DNA of 64,000 nt from Mucilaginibacter galii (GTDB lineage Bacteria; Bacteroidota; Bacteroidia; Sphingobacteriales; Sphingobacteriaceae), in assembly GCF_014635825.1 (NCBI RefSeq), contig NZ_BMDO01000012.1, forward strand, positions 81,909 through 145,908, read 5' to 3'. Made by a program: the position numbers and the translations under genes. The notes beneath the pieces were generated by a model. The model was not told where the DNA came from, searched no databases, and saw nothing but the letters and a program-made list of their open reading frames with translations. Every line of letters starts with the position of its first letter. Within the stretch, counting starts at the first letter, position 1. Shown piece by piece: positions 41,324 through 52,040 of the stretch.

Positions 41324-43177
41324 TTATTTTTTTATGCTTTTTCTTACTTGGGTAACAATGTAATCGTGAAATCCTGCGAGGCTACCATATTGGCTCATTG
41401 TTTTACCAGATATTTTTCCTGTAGAAGAATTATAATACAATCTGTTATTATAGCTTGCTCCCAAAGAAATATGGTTAGTTGAATTATCCATAAATTGAAA
41501 GTATTTGCCTTTTGTATCTGAACCCATTGCTACTACAACAATAAAGTGGTCTGTTGAATTATCTAAATTTTTAGATGATGGAGTTCCTGGTCTGTTGTCA
41601 ACTGCTACAAAAACCGGAATATTTTTACTTAAGGCATCTATTAAATAAGTGACAGCTTCTTTTGTACGATTTAAATTAACACCACCATTTTCTGTATAAG
41701 TTTGAAATGTTTGACTTCCGGGCAAATAGCCAGAACAGGTATAACCAGCTTTACCCAACTGTTCTTTTGAGAGTATTAAACAATTTACATCGTGTCCCTG
41801 TGCATCTTTTCTCATTGGAACAAATTTTTCAAAAGGAATTACTCGGTCAATTGTAGGCCATGGATGTGAATCCTGATATGGCTGATAAACCGTTTGATCG
41901 GGGTCATTTAACACTTCATCATCATTATCAGTCCAATTGTTAGCGTTGGGGTCAGCAATTATTTCAATAGTAGGCATAAACTGGTTCTTAAACACCTCCA
42001 AACTCACCTGCGGGTTCGCCATCAAATAATCAACCGCCCAGCTAAGAAAGTCTTTATTTTCCTGCGTAGCACCATGGTCAAGAAGGTACCTGTACAGCTC
42101 AGTAGCAATAGCGGGGTTACTGTATAAATAAGTTTGCTTGGATGGGTCTGCCACTACAATGATATTGATCAAGTTAGTGGCAATTAAACCGTTGTCAACC
42201 GGTACATTTTCCCAATATCCTGATGATACGTTACCCGGGTGAGGGCCTACAGGACCCGAAGGGCCGCCAGTGCCGTCAGGCCCGGGGTCGGTAGTAGCCC
42301 CGCCGGTGTACACCCATTGTACCAGATACAGCCCACTGCCACCGTATGAAGGCGTAGAACTGCCCCAACCGCCCAAAGGCACACCCGGCGAACCGCCTGT
42401 AGCAGGCGCAGGGCCATGATAAGGTGCGGTGGTTACATACACACCTGCCGTATTATTGGTAAATACACTGCCTGCCCCTGCACCAAACAAAGTATCAAAA
42501 GGGTCTTTTTCTGGCGTTTGCTGCCCGGTTGTTTCCTGAAAGCCACAAATTCCATGGTTCACGTCATCAGTATAAAGCCATTCCCCGCCTGTAAGCCAAC
42601 ACCAAATTCGGCCAAGTATACCGGCTGTTTGTTCGGGTAGGTCTGCATTTTTCTTTTTACCAACGGGCTTATCTGCCATAGCCGCGGTTTTCAACAGCGG
42701 GACATTGCCGGGTGCATACCCATACTTCACCATTTTACCGTTCTCGTAAATCATGCCTGTTGTACCGCCATCCTGAAAAGAATAAGCAATGATGGTACCG
42801 CTGTAGTACGTAGTGCCGGGCTTATCCTGCCATTTATAAGCCCACGCTTTTAAAGCCCCGCCCTGCGGCTCACGTGTAAAGTACAGAGCGGCATCGGATG
42901 CTATAGGAACCCGCATGACATGCCTGCCATTAATAACGTTCTGAGTGGTTTTGTCGAGGTGTACCTGCTCTAAAAACGCTGCTGGTACGTTTTGCATCCA
43001 GCGGCTAATTTCCTCGGGTTTGATCCGAGCTTTTTCATCCAGGCGTTCAAGTAGTGTAGTTGCCGATAAAGTGGCATAACCTTCAACGCGGTCTTTACGA
43101 CAGGAGTTGGTAGTAAATAATAAAAGCAGGAGTAAAACAACGGCAGCAAACCGTAGCTGTGAGTAAGTTCTTTTCAT
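41324..43177 (-). CDS. Mosaic lipoprotein with cysteine-peptidase-like C-terminal domain
   Basis: The 617-residue protein has a lipoprotein signal (LLFTTNSC). Residues about 25-400 are GC-rich in codons and include a Gly/Pro-rich linker (GPDGTGGPSGPVGPHPG). From about residue 400 the codons become strongly A+T-rich. This C-terminal domain has a possible papain-like set: Cys466 in DVNCLILSKEQL, His544 in DHFIVVVAMG, and FMDNSTNH. The domain-level base-composition step and the adjacent small secreted gene match toxin-immunity cassette exchange. The catalytic reading is by eye and unproven. Confidence 0.65.
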   Translation of the reverse strand: MKRTYSQLRFAAVVLLLLLLFTTNSCRKDRVEGYATLSATTLLERLDEKARIKPEEISRWMQNVPAAFLEQVHLDKTTQNVINGRHVMRVPIASDAALYFTREPQGGALKAWAYKWQDKPGTTYYSGTIIAYSFQDGGTTGMIYENGKMVKYGYAPGNVPLLKTAAMADKPVGKKKNADLPEQTAGILGRIWCWLTGGEWLYTDDVNHGICGFQETTGQQTPEKDPFDTLFGAGAGSVFTNNTAGVYVTTAPYHGPAPATGGSPGVPLGGWGSSTPSYGGSGLYLVQWVYTGGATTDPGPDGTGGPSGPVGPHPGNVSSGYWENVPVDNGLIATNLINIIVVADPSKQTYLYSNPAIATELYRYLLDHGATQENKDFLSWAVDYLMANPQVSLEVFKNQFMPTIEIIADPNANNWTDNDDEVLNDPDQTVYQPYQDSHPWPTIDRVIPFEKFVPMRKDAQGHDVNCLILSKEQLGKAGYTCSGYLPGSQTFQTYTENGGVNLNRTKEAVTYLIDALSKNIPVFVAVDNRPGTPSSKNLDNSTDHFIVVVAMGSDTKGKYFQFMDNSTNHISLGASYNNRLYYNSSTGKISGKTMSQYGSLAGFHDYIVTQVRKSIKK

Positions 43178-43543
43178 TATTGCGATAAGGTGGTTTAACC
43201 TTTGGGCAAATTACGCAATTGAATATCAACCCACAAGAGAAATGTTTTTCCTGTTTTGGAAAAGTTTTACAATTCGGATTGGTGTTGCCGCGGCACGTGG
43301 TCAAAAGTTGAAGTGCATCATGGGTTTAAGGGTATGAGCGGATATCCCGGCTCGTAGGGAACGCCGAAGAAAGAGTCAAGAGTATAGAGTCAGGAGTCAA
43401 GACCTGTCGCTTTATAAGATTCATCCTTGCACTTTGATGAATTATCAGACAATATCTAACCAACCTGTGCTTAAGGGAATGGCGCTGTAAAACACTCAAT
43501 GAAAGGCCTGCGTATAGCAGGCCTTTCATTGAGTGTTTGCCGC
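43178..43543. other. Intergenic region with a 22-base-stem hairpin
   Basis: Most of the 366 bases hold no gene. A gagtcaagagtatagagtc repeat piece near 43375 also occurs near 27020. The perfect inverted repeat at 43490-43511 and 43517-43538 (aaacactcaatgaaaggcct arm) lies 6 bases after the PhoD stop codon and ends in TTTT on the minus strand, so it should terminate the phosphatase gene. Confidence 0.7.
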
Positions 43544-45271
43544 TTACGACTCGGTAACGGTTTTGGTGGTTACCGTGGTGGTGCTTTTGCTGGCTATGGT
43601 GTTTACATGGCGCCATTCCGATTTGGCCTGACTGGCCGTGAAGGAGGCCATCACATAACCACGACGCGAGGCATCCATATATTGCAGGTCTTCGATAAGC
43701 AGGGCGTTGGCTTGCTCAAAGGCGGCTACGGTGGCCGGGTCGGTTCCAAAAATGGCTTCAAAACCCGGCGATGATACCGAGGCGGTGGCAAATTCGGCAC
43801 CGGCGCGGCGGCCGTTAACATCGGTAAGGTCGGAGTACCAGGCGTTATGGGTATCGCCCGCCAGCGAGATCAGCTTTTTGCCGTTGGCGACGGCATAAAC
43901 GGCTTCGCGCTCTACGGGATAACCGTCCCAGGCATCGAGGTTGTAAGGCAATACGGTTTGTACCCTGGCCTTTTCGGCGGCGGTGAGGGTAGGGTCGTTT
44001 TGCAGCATGCGGCCTTTAATGGTGGCCAGTTGTGTAACCAGGGTATTGTACTGGGCAAGCAAAGCAGGTGTGGCGGTGCCTCCGGCTATCTGCGCGGTTA
44101 GTAGCAGTAATTCGGCAGGCATATACATTTTGCCCATGAGCACCTGGTTGCCCAGTACCTGCCATTTTACGGTACTGCTGCTTAGCTTGGTGGTAAGCCA
44201 GCTTTTTTGTTCGGCACCTAAAATGCTGCGTTGCGGGTTTTGCCAGGCAGCTAAGAACGCATTGCTGTTAATGCCGGTTTGGGTTAAATAATCGGTATAG
44301 CTCAATTGCTTATCGCGGCCTACAATGCGGGTATCAAGCATAATAAGGTTCACCATGCCTGCAATTTCGAAGTTGCGGTAGATCTTGGCATTATCCTGCA
44401 CACGGGCAGGCAGGTACTCGTGCCATACCTGTATGGCGCTTAGTTTACGGGTGGCAAAATCGCCCTCGTTGGCCTGGTGGTTTTCTGCGCCGTCTTTATA
44501 GGCATCGTTGGCTACTTCGTGGTCGTCCCAAACGCAGATGAAGGGCTTTAGCTGGTGGGCTTTTTGCAACTGCTCGTCGCTGCGGTACTGGCGATAGCGT
44601 TCGCGGTAGTCGGCCAGCTTCAATATTTCGCCTGCGGGTTTGTGCGCACGGTTAAGTGTTGTGGTGGAGGCGTTGGTGCCATAACCACCGGCTCCATATT
44701 CGTAAATATAATCGCCCAGGTGCACCACCACATCGGCATCAGACTCGGCCACGGCGCCATACACATTAAATAGCCCCGCCTGGAAATTGGCGCAGGAAAC
44801 CACAGCCATCTTAAATTCGGTTGCCTGACCGGCGGCGGGCATGGTCTTGGTTTCGCCCGTTACCGAAACAGCATTGGTGGTTTCGCTACGGAAGCGGTAG
44901 TAGTATTTGGTGTTGGCAGTTAGGTTGCTTACATCAACGTGTACGGTGTTATCGCTGTTGCTATCCACCTGTACCGACTGGCTTACCACCAGGCTGGTAA
45001 AATTCTTATCACGGGCTACATCGAGCAGGATGACCGGTTTGCCCGTCTCCTGGCTTGCAGGGGTGTAGCGGGTCCACAAGATCACTTTATCGGTAGACGG
45101 GTCAAAGCTGGCCACGCCTTCGTTAAAGCCTTGTCCGGCGTAATTCACATCATCATCTTTACCGCAACCCACCAGGGCCGATGGCAGGATGATGGCACCG
45201 GCGCCGGCAATAACGGTGTTACGTAGAAACCTTCTGCGACTTAATCTTTGGAGTATGTTTTCGTTATCCAT
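43544..45271 (-). CDS. PhoD-family alkaline phosphatase/phosphodiesterase
   Basis: This 575-residue protein starts with a twin-arginine signal (SRRRFLRNTVIAGAGA) ending in a lipobox-like VGCGK, so it is exported folded and perhaps lipid-anchored. An N-terminal Ig-like domain (VILWTRYTP, YYYRFRSET) precedes the metallophosphatase domain with HLGDYIYEYG, VWDDHEVANDAY and LAGDTHNAWYSD. These are the PhoD metal-site motifs. It releases phosphate from phosphodi- or monoesters outside the cytoplasm. Monocistronic with strong flanking hairpins. Confidence 0.93.
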   Translation of the reverse strand: MDNENILQRLSRRRFLRNTVIAGAGAIILPSALVGCGKDDDVNYAGQGFNEGVASFDPSTDKVILWTRYTPASQETGKPVILLDVARDKNFTSLVVSQSVQVDSNSDNTVHVDVSNLTANTKYYYRFRSETTNAVSVTGETKTMPAAGQATEFKMAVVSCANFQAGLFNVYGAVAESDADVVVHLGDYIYEYGAGGYGTNASTTTLNRAHKPAGEILKLADYRERYRQYRSDEQLQKAHQLKPFICVWDDHEVANDAYKDGAENHQANEGDFATRKLSAIQVWHEYLPARVQDNAKIYRNFEIAGMVNLIMLDTRIVGRDKQLSYTDYLTQTGINSNAFLAAWQNPQRSILGAEQKSWLTTKLSSSTVKWQVLGNQVLMGKMYMPAELLLLTAQIAGGTATPALLAQYNTLVTQLATIKGRMLQNDPTLTAAEKARVQTVLPYNLDAWDGYPVEREAVYAVANGKKLISLAGDTHNAWYSDLTDVNGRRAGAEFATASVSSPGFEAIFGTDPATVAAFEQANALLIEDLQYMDASRRGYVMASFTASQAKSEWRHVNTIASKSTTTVTTKTVTES

Positions 45272-45551
45272 ATCGGGAGTTTGTTTCTGCCAATCTATAC
45301 ACTACAGATTGCCCCTATGTAAACTCCACGTGATTGTTCGATTAAATCCAGGTGGGAGGAGAGATAGGCGTCGAAACCTGAAAACAGTAATTTAAATAAC
45401 CGGTGACACAAGTGTGCGGGTACCCTAAACAGGGAAGATTATGCGTAGTATTTCCTCTTAAAACGCACGGTTTATGCATCATCTAATTTTTTGAGGAAAA
45501 ATGAAGTTTTTTGAAGTTTTGCAGCAAGAATACGTACAAACCTGAAAGAAA

Positions 45552-45597
45552 AAAAAGCCCCGATGTACCTGCTTCGGCAGGTGCATCGGGGCTTTTT
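45552..45597. terminator. Strong bidirectional terminator-like hairpin
   Basis: A 21-base stem aaaaagccccgatg-acctgc with loop ttcg and one mismatch has A and T runs at both ends. It lies between the divergent promoter side of phoD and the 3' end of der, and can terminate minus-strand transcription after der. Confidence 0.85.
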
Positions 45598-45608
45598 GTA
45601 TGGTGTTT

Positions 45609-45693
45609 GCGTTAAGGATTGCAGCGGATACCGGCCCGTGGCTAAGGCCCCGCGCAGTATAAGCGTAAAGCCTGACCCGTTAGGGTAACGCCC
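45609..45693 (+). repeat. Interspersed repeat, family 'gcgttaaggattg', copy 2
   Basis: Same ends as the copy at 11513-11582 (gcgttaaggattg...ccgttagggtaacgcc), with a longer middle that includes ggcccgtggctaaggcccc. It lies between the terminator and the der stop codon. Confidence 0.7.
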
Positions 45694-45705
45694 ATATCCG
45701 AATGC

Positions 45706-47007
45706 TTATTTTTGCCTGAAAAAGATTTGGATTGGCACGCCTGCAAAGTCGAAATTATCGCGCAACTTGTTCTCAATGAAGCGTTTGTAAGGCTCTTTGA
45801 TGTACTGTGGCAGGTTGCAAAAGAAGGCAAACATAGGCGATGTGCCTGCTATTTGCGTAACGTACTTGATCTTTACGTGCTTACCTTTCAAGGCAGGCGG
45901 CGGGTAGTTTTCAATAATGGGCAGCATCACATCGTTCAGCTTGGAAGTAGGGATCTTTTTAGCCCGGTTTTTGTAAACCATGTCGGCCGTTTCCAGTACT
46001 TTCAGTAAACGCTGCTTCTCTGTTACTGAGGTAAATACGATAGGCACATCAACAAACGGTGCAATTTTTTCGTGGATCATTTCCTCAAAAACCTTAGTGG
46101 TTTTCGTGTTCTTTTCGATCAAATCCCACTTGTTAATCACCACCATAATGCCTTTCTTATTCTTCTCGGCCAGGTGGAAAATGTTAATATCCTGCGATTC
46201 GATACCTTCCTGAGCATCAACCATCAGAACGATCACATCGGCTTCTTCCAGCGCCTTGATGGTACGCATTACTGAATAGAACTCAATGTTCTCTTTAACC
46301 TTGGTTTTTTTACGCATCCCGGCGGTATCAATGAGCATAAACTCATGACCATAGCGGTTGTAGTGTATGTGGATGCTATCGCGTGTGGTACCGGCAATAG
46401 GCGTTACAATATTACGTTCGTGTCCTATTAAGGCATTGATAATGGAGGACTTACCTACATTAGGGCGACCCACAATAGCGTACTTAGGCAGTGTGTTTTC
46501 TTCGGCAGGTTCATCGTCAAAAGTCTTGATCACCTCGTCCAGCAACTCGCCCGTACCCGAACCGGTCATGGACGAAATGTTGTAGATATCGCCTAAACCC
46601 AGTGCGTAAAACTCGGTGGCATCACTTTGCTGGGCATTGTTATCTACCTTGTTTACCACCACAAAAACGGGCTTTTTGCCTTTGCGGAGTATAGAGGCAA
46701 TTTCATCGTCAAGGTCGGTAATGCCGGTGGTTACATCAACCACGAACAAAATACAGGTGGCTTCTTCAATGGCAATAACTACCTGCTCGCGTATGGCGGC
46801 CTCGAAAACGTCTTCAGAATTGGCTACATAACCACCCGTGTCAATTACGTTAAAGCTTCGGCCTACCCACTCGGCAATGCCGTAATGGCGGTCGCGCGTA
46901 ACGCCGCTAAAGTCATCAACAATGGCTTTACGGCTTTCGGTAAGGCGGTTATATAAAGTGGATTTGCCTACGTTAGGGCGGCCCACAATAGCTACTATGT
47001 TACTCAT
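45706..47007 (-). CDS. der: Ribosome biogenesis GTPase Der (EngA)
   Basis: The 433-residue protein has two consecutive GTPase domains: G1 GRPNVGKSTLYN with DTGGY, then G1 GRPNVGKSSIIN with DTAGM and NKWD. A C-terminal KH-like domain ends with PIQIFFRQK. Der is essential for 50S assembly. It is on the minus strand downstream of era (85-base gap holding a short tcagttgtcag repeat), probably co-transcribed. Confidence 0.97.
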   Translation of the reverse strand: MSNIVAIVGRPNVGKSTLYNRLTESRKAIVDDFSGVTRDRHYGIAEWVGRSFNVIDTGGYVANSEDVFEAAIREQVVIAIEEATCILFVVDVTTGITDLDDEIASILRKGKKPVFVVVNKVDNNAQQSDATEFYALGLGDIYNISSMTGSGTGELLDEVIKTFDDEPAEENTLPKYAIVGRPNVGKSSIINALIGHERNIVTPIAGTTRDSIHIHYNRYGHEFMLIDTAGMRKKTKVKENIEFYSVMRTIKALEEADVIVLMVDAQEGIESQDINIFHLAEKNKKGIMVVINKWDLIEKNTKTTKVFEEMIHEKIAPFVDVPIVFTSVTEKQRLLKVLETADMVYKNRAKKIPTSKLNDVMLPIIENYPPPALKGKHVKIKYVTQIAGTSPMFAFFCNLPQYIKEPYKRFIENKLRDNFDFAGVPIQIFFRQK

Positions 47008-47092
47008 ATATGTTAGTTGTCAGTTGTCAGTTTGCAGTTGTCAGCCCTGTTTGTATGCAGAAAACAGACAACCGAAAACAGTCAACAGTATA

Positions 47093-47971
47093 TTAATCTT
47101 CGTACCCAAATTGCTTCAGGTAATTTTTCTTGCTGCGCCAGTCGCTTATGACCTTTACAAAGGTTTGCAGGAATATCTTCTTTTGAAAAAAGTCTTCCAT
47201 GCTACGGCGGGCATAGGTGCCAACAATTTTCAGCATCTCTCCGTTTTTACCAATGAGGATGTTTTTTTGCGAATCGCGCTCTACGATAATTTCGGCGCTG
47301 ATGCGGTAAAGGTTTTCTCCTTCTTCAAAACTGGTGATGATGACCTCGGTACTGTAGGGAATCTCTTTTTTGTATTGCTTAAATACCTGCTCACGTATCA
47401 TTTCGGCCGCAAAGAAGCGGTCGTTACGGTCGGTTAGGAAATCCTTTTCATAATAGGGTGGATGCTCGGGTAGGTTCTCCACCACAAAATCCATTACTCC
47501 ACGTATGTTATGATCCATTGTAGCCGATATAGCAAAAATGGCTTTTGGGCTTAATTTTTCCTGCCAGTAATCTACCTTGGCTTTTACAGCCTCAGCATCA
47601 CTTTTATCAATTTTATTGATCAGTACGGCTACAGGTGCTGAAGATCCCTTTAATTTATCAAGTACATCGCTTTCGTCGTGCGCCTCGTTAATGTCGGTTA
47701 CAAACAGGATCAGGTCGGCATCTACAATAGAACCCGATACCTGGTGCATCATGCTTTCCTGTAATAAATAGTGTGGTTTAATAACTCCCGGTGTATCCGA
47801 AAAAACAATTTGATAATCTTCGGCGTTAACAATACCTAAGATGCGATGGCGCGTAGTTTGCGCTTTCGGTGTTATGATGGACATTTTTTCGCCCACCAGC
47901 GCATTCATCAGGGTAGATTTGCCTGCGTTAGGCTTACCAATAATGCTCACAAAACCTGCCCGGTGACTCAT
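47093..47971 (-). CDS. era: GTPase Era
   Basis: The 292-residue protein has the Era GTPase domain (G1 GKPNAGKSTLMN, G3 DTPG, G4 NKID) and a C-terminal KH domain (IGKNGEMLKIVGTYARR). It binds 16S rRNA and helps 30S maturation. It is upstream of der on the minus strand. Divergent from the tRNA gene at 48050, with the tRNA promoter in between. Confidence 0.97.
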   Translation of the reverse strand: MSHRAGFVSIIGKPNAGKSTLMNALVGEKMSIITPKAQTTRHRILGIVNAEDYQIVFSDTPGVIKPHYLLQESMMHQVSGSIVDADLILFVTDINEAHDESDVLDKLKGSSAPVAVLINKIDKSDAEAVKAKVDYWQEKLSPKAIFAISATMDHNIRGVMDFVVENLPEHPPYYEKDFLTDRNDRFFAAEMIREQVFKQYKKEIPYSTEVIITSFEEGENLYRISAEIIVERDSQKNILIGKNGEMLKIVGTYARRSMEDFFQKKIFLQTFVKVISDWRSKKNYLKQFGYED

Positions 47972-47993
47972 AGAAAAAAATAATTAAAATAAA

Positions 47994-48025
47994 TTTGGAG
48001 TACAAAGAAACGAATTATATCTTTG
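47994..48025 (+). promoter_or_regulatory. Bacteroidota-type promoter of the tRNA gene
   Basis: TTTG at 47994-47997 and TATCTTTG at 48018-48025 (consensus TAnnTTTG) are 20 bases apart, which is the expected spacing. Transcription should start about 20 bases before the tRNA. Confidence 0.75.
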
Positions 48026-48049
48026 CAGTCCAAACAAAAACAAACATAG

Positions 48050-49698
<1,649 letters not shown>

Positions 49699-49746
49699 AG
49701 CATGATGTATTAGTATTAGAAATAATACTCTACAATTTACGAAAAA

Positions 49747-49938
49747 TCAGTCTTTGTTCAAAGGGTTTTTATGCTGATTTCGTTGGAAAAAGTCAAACAT
49801 AATCATAGTAAATTGCTTAAAACTGGATCTAACTTCTATGGCTTGCTCATCAGTAAAATGAGCGAATGCTGAACACGATTTAACCTCAGCTATAGTAATA
49901 TCGTCTATTCTTTTAGAGTGTTGTTTTTTTTCTTTCAT
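49747..49938 (-). CDS. Small protein next to the integrase, unknown
   Basis: A 63-residue frame from the ATG at 49938 (MKEKKQHSKRIDDITIAEVK); a GTG nine codons upstream is also possible. It is polar and helical, ending FFQRNQHKNPLNKD. It lies 48 bases upstream of the integrase on the same strand, where small directionality or regulatory factors are often found, but I see no helix-turn-helix that I can defend. Confidence 0.5.
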   Translation of the reverse strand: MKEKKQHSKRIDDITIAEVKSCSAFAHFTDEQAIEVRSSFKQFTMIMFDFFQRNQHKNPLNKD

Positions 49939-49965
49939 CAGCCTCCACACCAATTCTAAATTCAC

Positions 49966-50793
49966 ATTTATTACAACTGCACTAACCTACCTATTGAAGG
50001 TAGCATCTTGCTTTTTTAAAAATACGTACAACCTTGGCCTGGTGTAAAGTCCAATTTGGGATACAAGAAAATTGTACCGTGGAGTGATAACTATAGCGTT
50101 TATTATTTACTTAAATTAAATGCATTGGAAGTAAGACCAATCAATGGAAAACTATAATGAAAAATATGTAGCCCGTTGCAAATTCTGATAACGCGTCATA
50201 TACAAACGTTCCGACATTACTCAGCAAGCATTTAGGCAGCATTTAAAAAAAGATTCGCGACGAATTTGGATTAGTTCATCGAAGCAAGTGGTGGTAACCA
50301 TAGCATATATGTTATTCCTTTTTGCTACGGGCGACTTAGCTATTAGAAAGAATAATCTGACAACAAAGCAACTTGGTCACATACATTATAACAACCACAG
50401 GAAGTTTGATACAAGCAGTGCATTAGATATAGAATCGTTGCAACATAGTGCGGCATATTATTGTCGGGCTCGGGCGAGCAATTATTGGGGCTTAGATAAA
50501 GTATGGATTGCTTGATCATCCCATTGATAATGTTCAGTTATCCGTTGTTTATTTTATAAGTTTACCGGTCCCAGCACCGCTTATGCAAAAACGTGTCCGT
50601 ATTACGAGATTGGTTGCTAAATAGAATCAACCTTTAAAAGACGGAGTTCACAGAAGCGATCCTGAGATTCGAAAATCAGCTATCAAATCGCGAAATAAGG
50701 ATGTAAGGTTGATCTGCCATAATTTGCCCGATGTATCTACTTACCTTGCTCCCTTCGTAATAACTTAGAGCGATTCACTCTGCGCTGACGTTA
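49966..50793. other. Non-coding or decayed stretch
   Basis: About 830 bases, A/T-rich, hold no convincing gene on either strand. Short frames with non-ATG starts occur (for example 50288-50515), but they lack sensible composition or neighbours. The stretch may hold remnants of a lost gene between the integrase and module A. Confidence 0.4.
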
Positions 50794-51423
50794 TTAGACG
50801 TGCAATGACGAGAATTTCTTATACTCATCCCCTTGAATATCGATACGCTCGCGATTATGTAATAATTCCATAGCGGTGATGATTTCATTAGCCTGATACA
50901 TATTTACCATCTCGTCATCAAATTTTTGAAGCATTGAATCAAAAGCGTCACCGTATGTTATATCCTCTGTTATGAACCGCTTTAAGGCAAAATTCTCGCA
51001 TTCGATGAAAAGGTCATTGAAATCTTCGTTAGTAGGCGCTAGAGAGTAATCGTGATAACCTATAAATGAAACACAACCCTCATTAATTAATGTTCCGCCT
51101 AAATTTTCTGCAGCTCCGCAAGCTGTCGTATAAACTATAGCGTCCTTAAAGGAAGCTGAGTTATCAGCACATACAAAGACTCCATTGTCAGTAAGTAGTT
51201 GATCGCAGTTTCCATGTGAATATCCAGCAAATAAAAATGGTTTTTGCTCGAACTCGTTAATTTTAACAGTTACGCTGTCTTGGGAAAGGTCCAAACCTCT
51301 CATAGAGTGCAAGACAATATCAGGCAATTCAGAAACGAAGCCAGAAACATAAGTATGGTTAGCTTCAAAATAATTTGCGAGTGTACTATCGTTGTCGTCG
51401 TAGGTGATAAGGAGGTTTACCAT
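50794..51423 (-). CDS. Caspase-like (clan CD) cysteine protease, putative effector
   Basis: The 209-residue protein looks like a minimal caspase/gingipain/CHAT-type fold. A strand and His-Gly (FLFAGYSHG, His70) precede a strand and Cys (IVYTTACGAAENLGG, Cys102), then INEGCVSFIGYHDYS, as in peptidases where the segment after the Cys helix begins a new strand. The His-to-Cys spacing is short. No signal peptide or membrane helix is seen. Its ATG shares a base with the receiver gene's stop (TAATG), so it is translationally coupled. As last gene of the module it is the likely effector. Family call is by motif only. Confidence 0.72.
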   Translation of the reverse strand: MVNLLITYDDNDSTLANYFEANHTYVSGFVSELPDIVLHSMRGLDLSQDSVTVKINEFEQKPFLFAGYSHGNCDQLLTDNGVFVCADNSASFKDAIVYTTACGAAENLGGTLINEGCVSFIGYHDYSLAPTNEDFNDLFIECENFALKRFITEDITYGDAFDSMLQKFDDEMVNMYQANEIITAMELLHNRERIDIQGDEYKKFSSLHV

Positions 51424-52040
51424 TAGGCTAAAGGTTTTTGTCGACTGAAAATCTCGATGGCCAAATTCACAAGATTCCGTTCAAAATCTTTGCCGATGTC
51501 TGATTGTTGTCTAATGCTCTCCAAAATATCATTCATCGAATATATTCGACCATCTTTTGCTTTCATTAGCGGCCGAGACCTATCTTCTTCTTTGTGTCTT
51601 ACAATCCAATCCTCCAACACCGAATCCACGCGCGCATTTAGCTTATGTGCGGCGTTCTCAGCTAAAGCGATAATTTTAGTGTAATCCGCTGCGACACTTT
51701 GAATAGCGAACGCATCATGGTTAATAAGGAGGATTAAATCCTCGTTTTTTATTTTGGCGAACTCGTCTGCTGTAATTAATATAACATACACTAAACTGGA
51801 GGTCTTTCTGATCTCCTCGAAAACCTGGATACCGGTTTTTTCACCTTTGCTAAAGTTGCGGTCAAGGAGAACGATCATTTTTTGATTTAGATTGCCTAAA
51901 ACGTAATCTAAACCTTCATTAGAATTTTCAAAATGGATGACATTTTCCTTACCAAAATTTTCTCCGAGCATCACCAATAAAGGGTCAACCATTGGAATTA
52001 GGCCGTCATGTATGACGACGATTTTTATGGGTGCTGGCAT
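51423..52040 (-). CDS. Receiver-domain protein with helical C-terminal domain
   Basis: The 205-residue protein has a receiver-like domain (about 1-125): acidic pocket around Asp12, phosphoacceptor Asp60 in IVLLDRNF, and the conserved Thr90 in ILITADE. The C-terminal 70 residues form a helical domain with GRIYSMNDILESIRQQSDIG; this is not a DNA-binding motif I know, so it probably contacts the protease. It is locked between kinase and protease by two TAATG overlaps. It probably relays phosphorylation from the GHKL protein to the protease. Confidence 0.78.
   Translation of the reverse strand: MPAPIKIVVIHDGLIPMVDPLLVMLGENFGKENVIHFENSNEGLDYVLGNLNQKMIVLLDRNFSKGEKTGIQVFEEIRKTSSLVYVILITADEFAKIKNEDLILLINHDAFAIQSVAADYTKIIALAENAAHKLNARVDSVLEDWIVRHKEEDRSRPLMKAKDGRIYSMNDILESIRQQSDIGKDFERNLVNLAIEIFSRQKPLA

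Noticed and set aside
50288..50515. A 75-residue plus-strand frame
   Set aside because: It starts at a GTG with no supporting start region, has no recognisable pattern and stands alone in an apparently decayed stretch.
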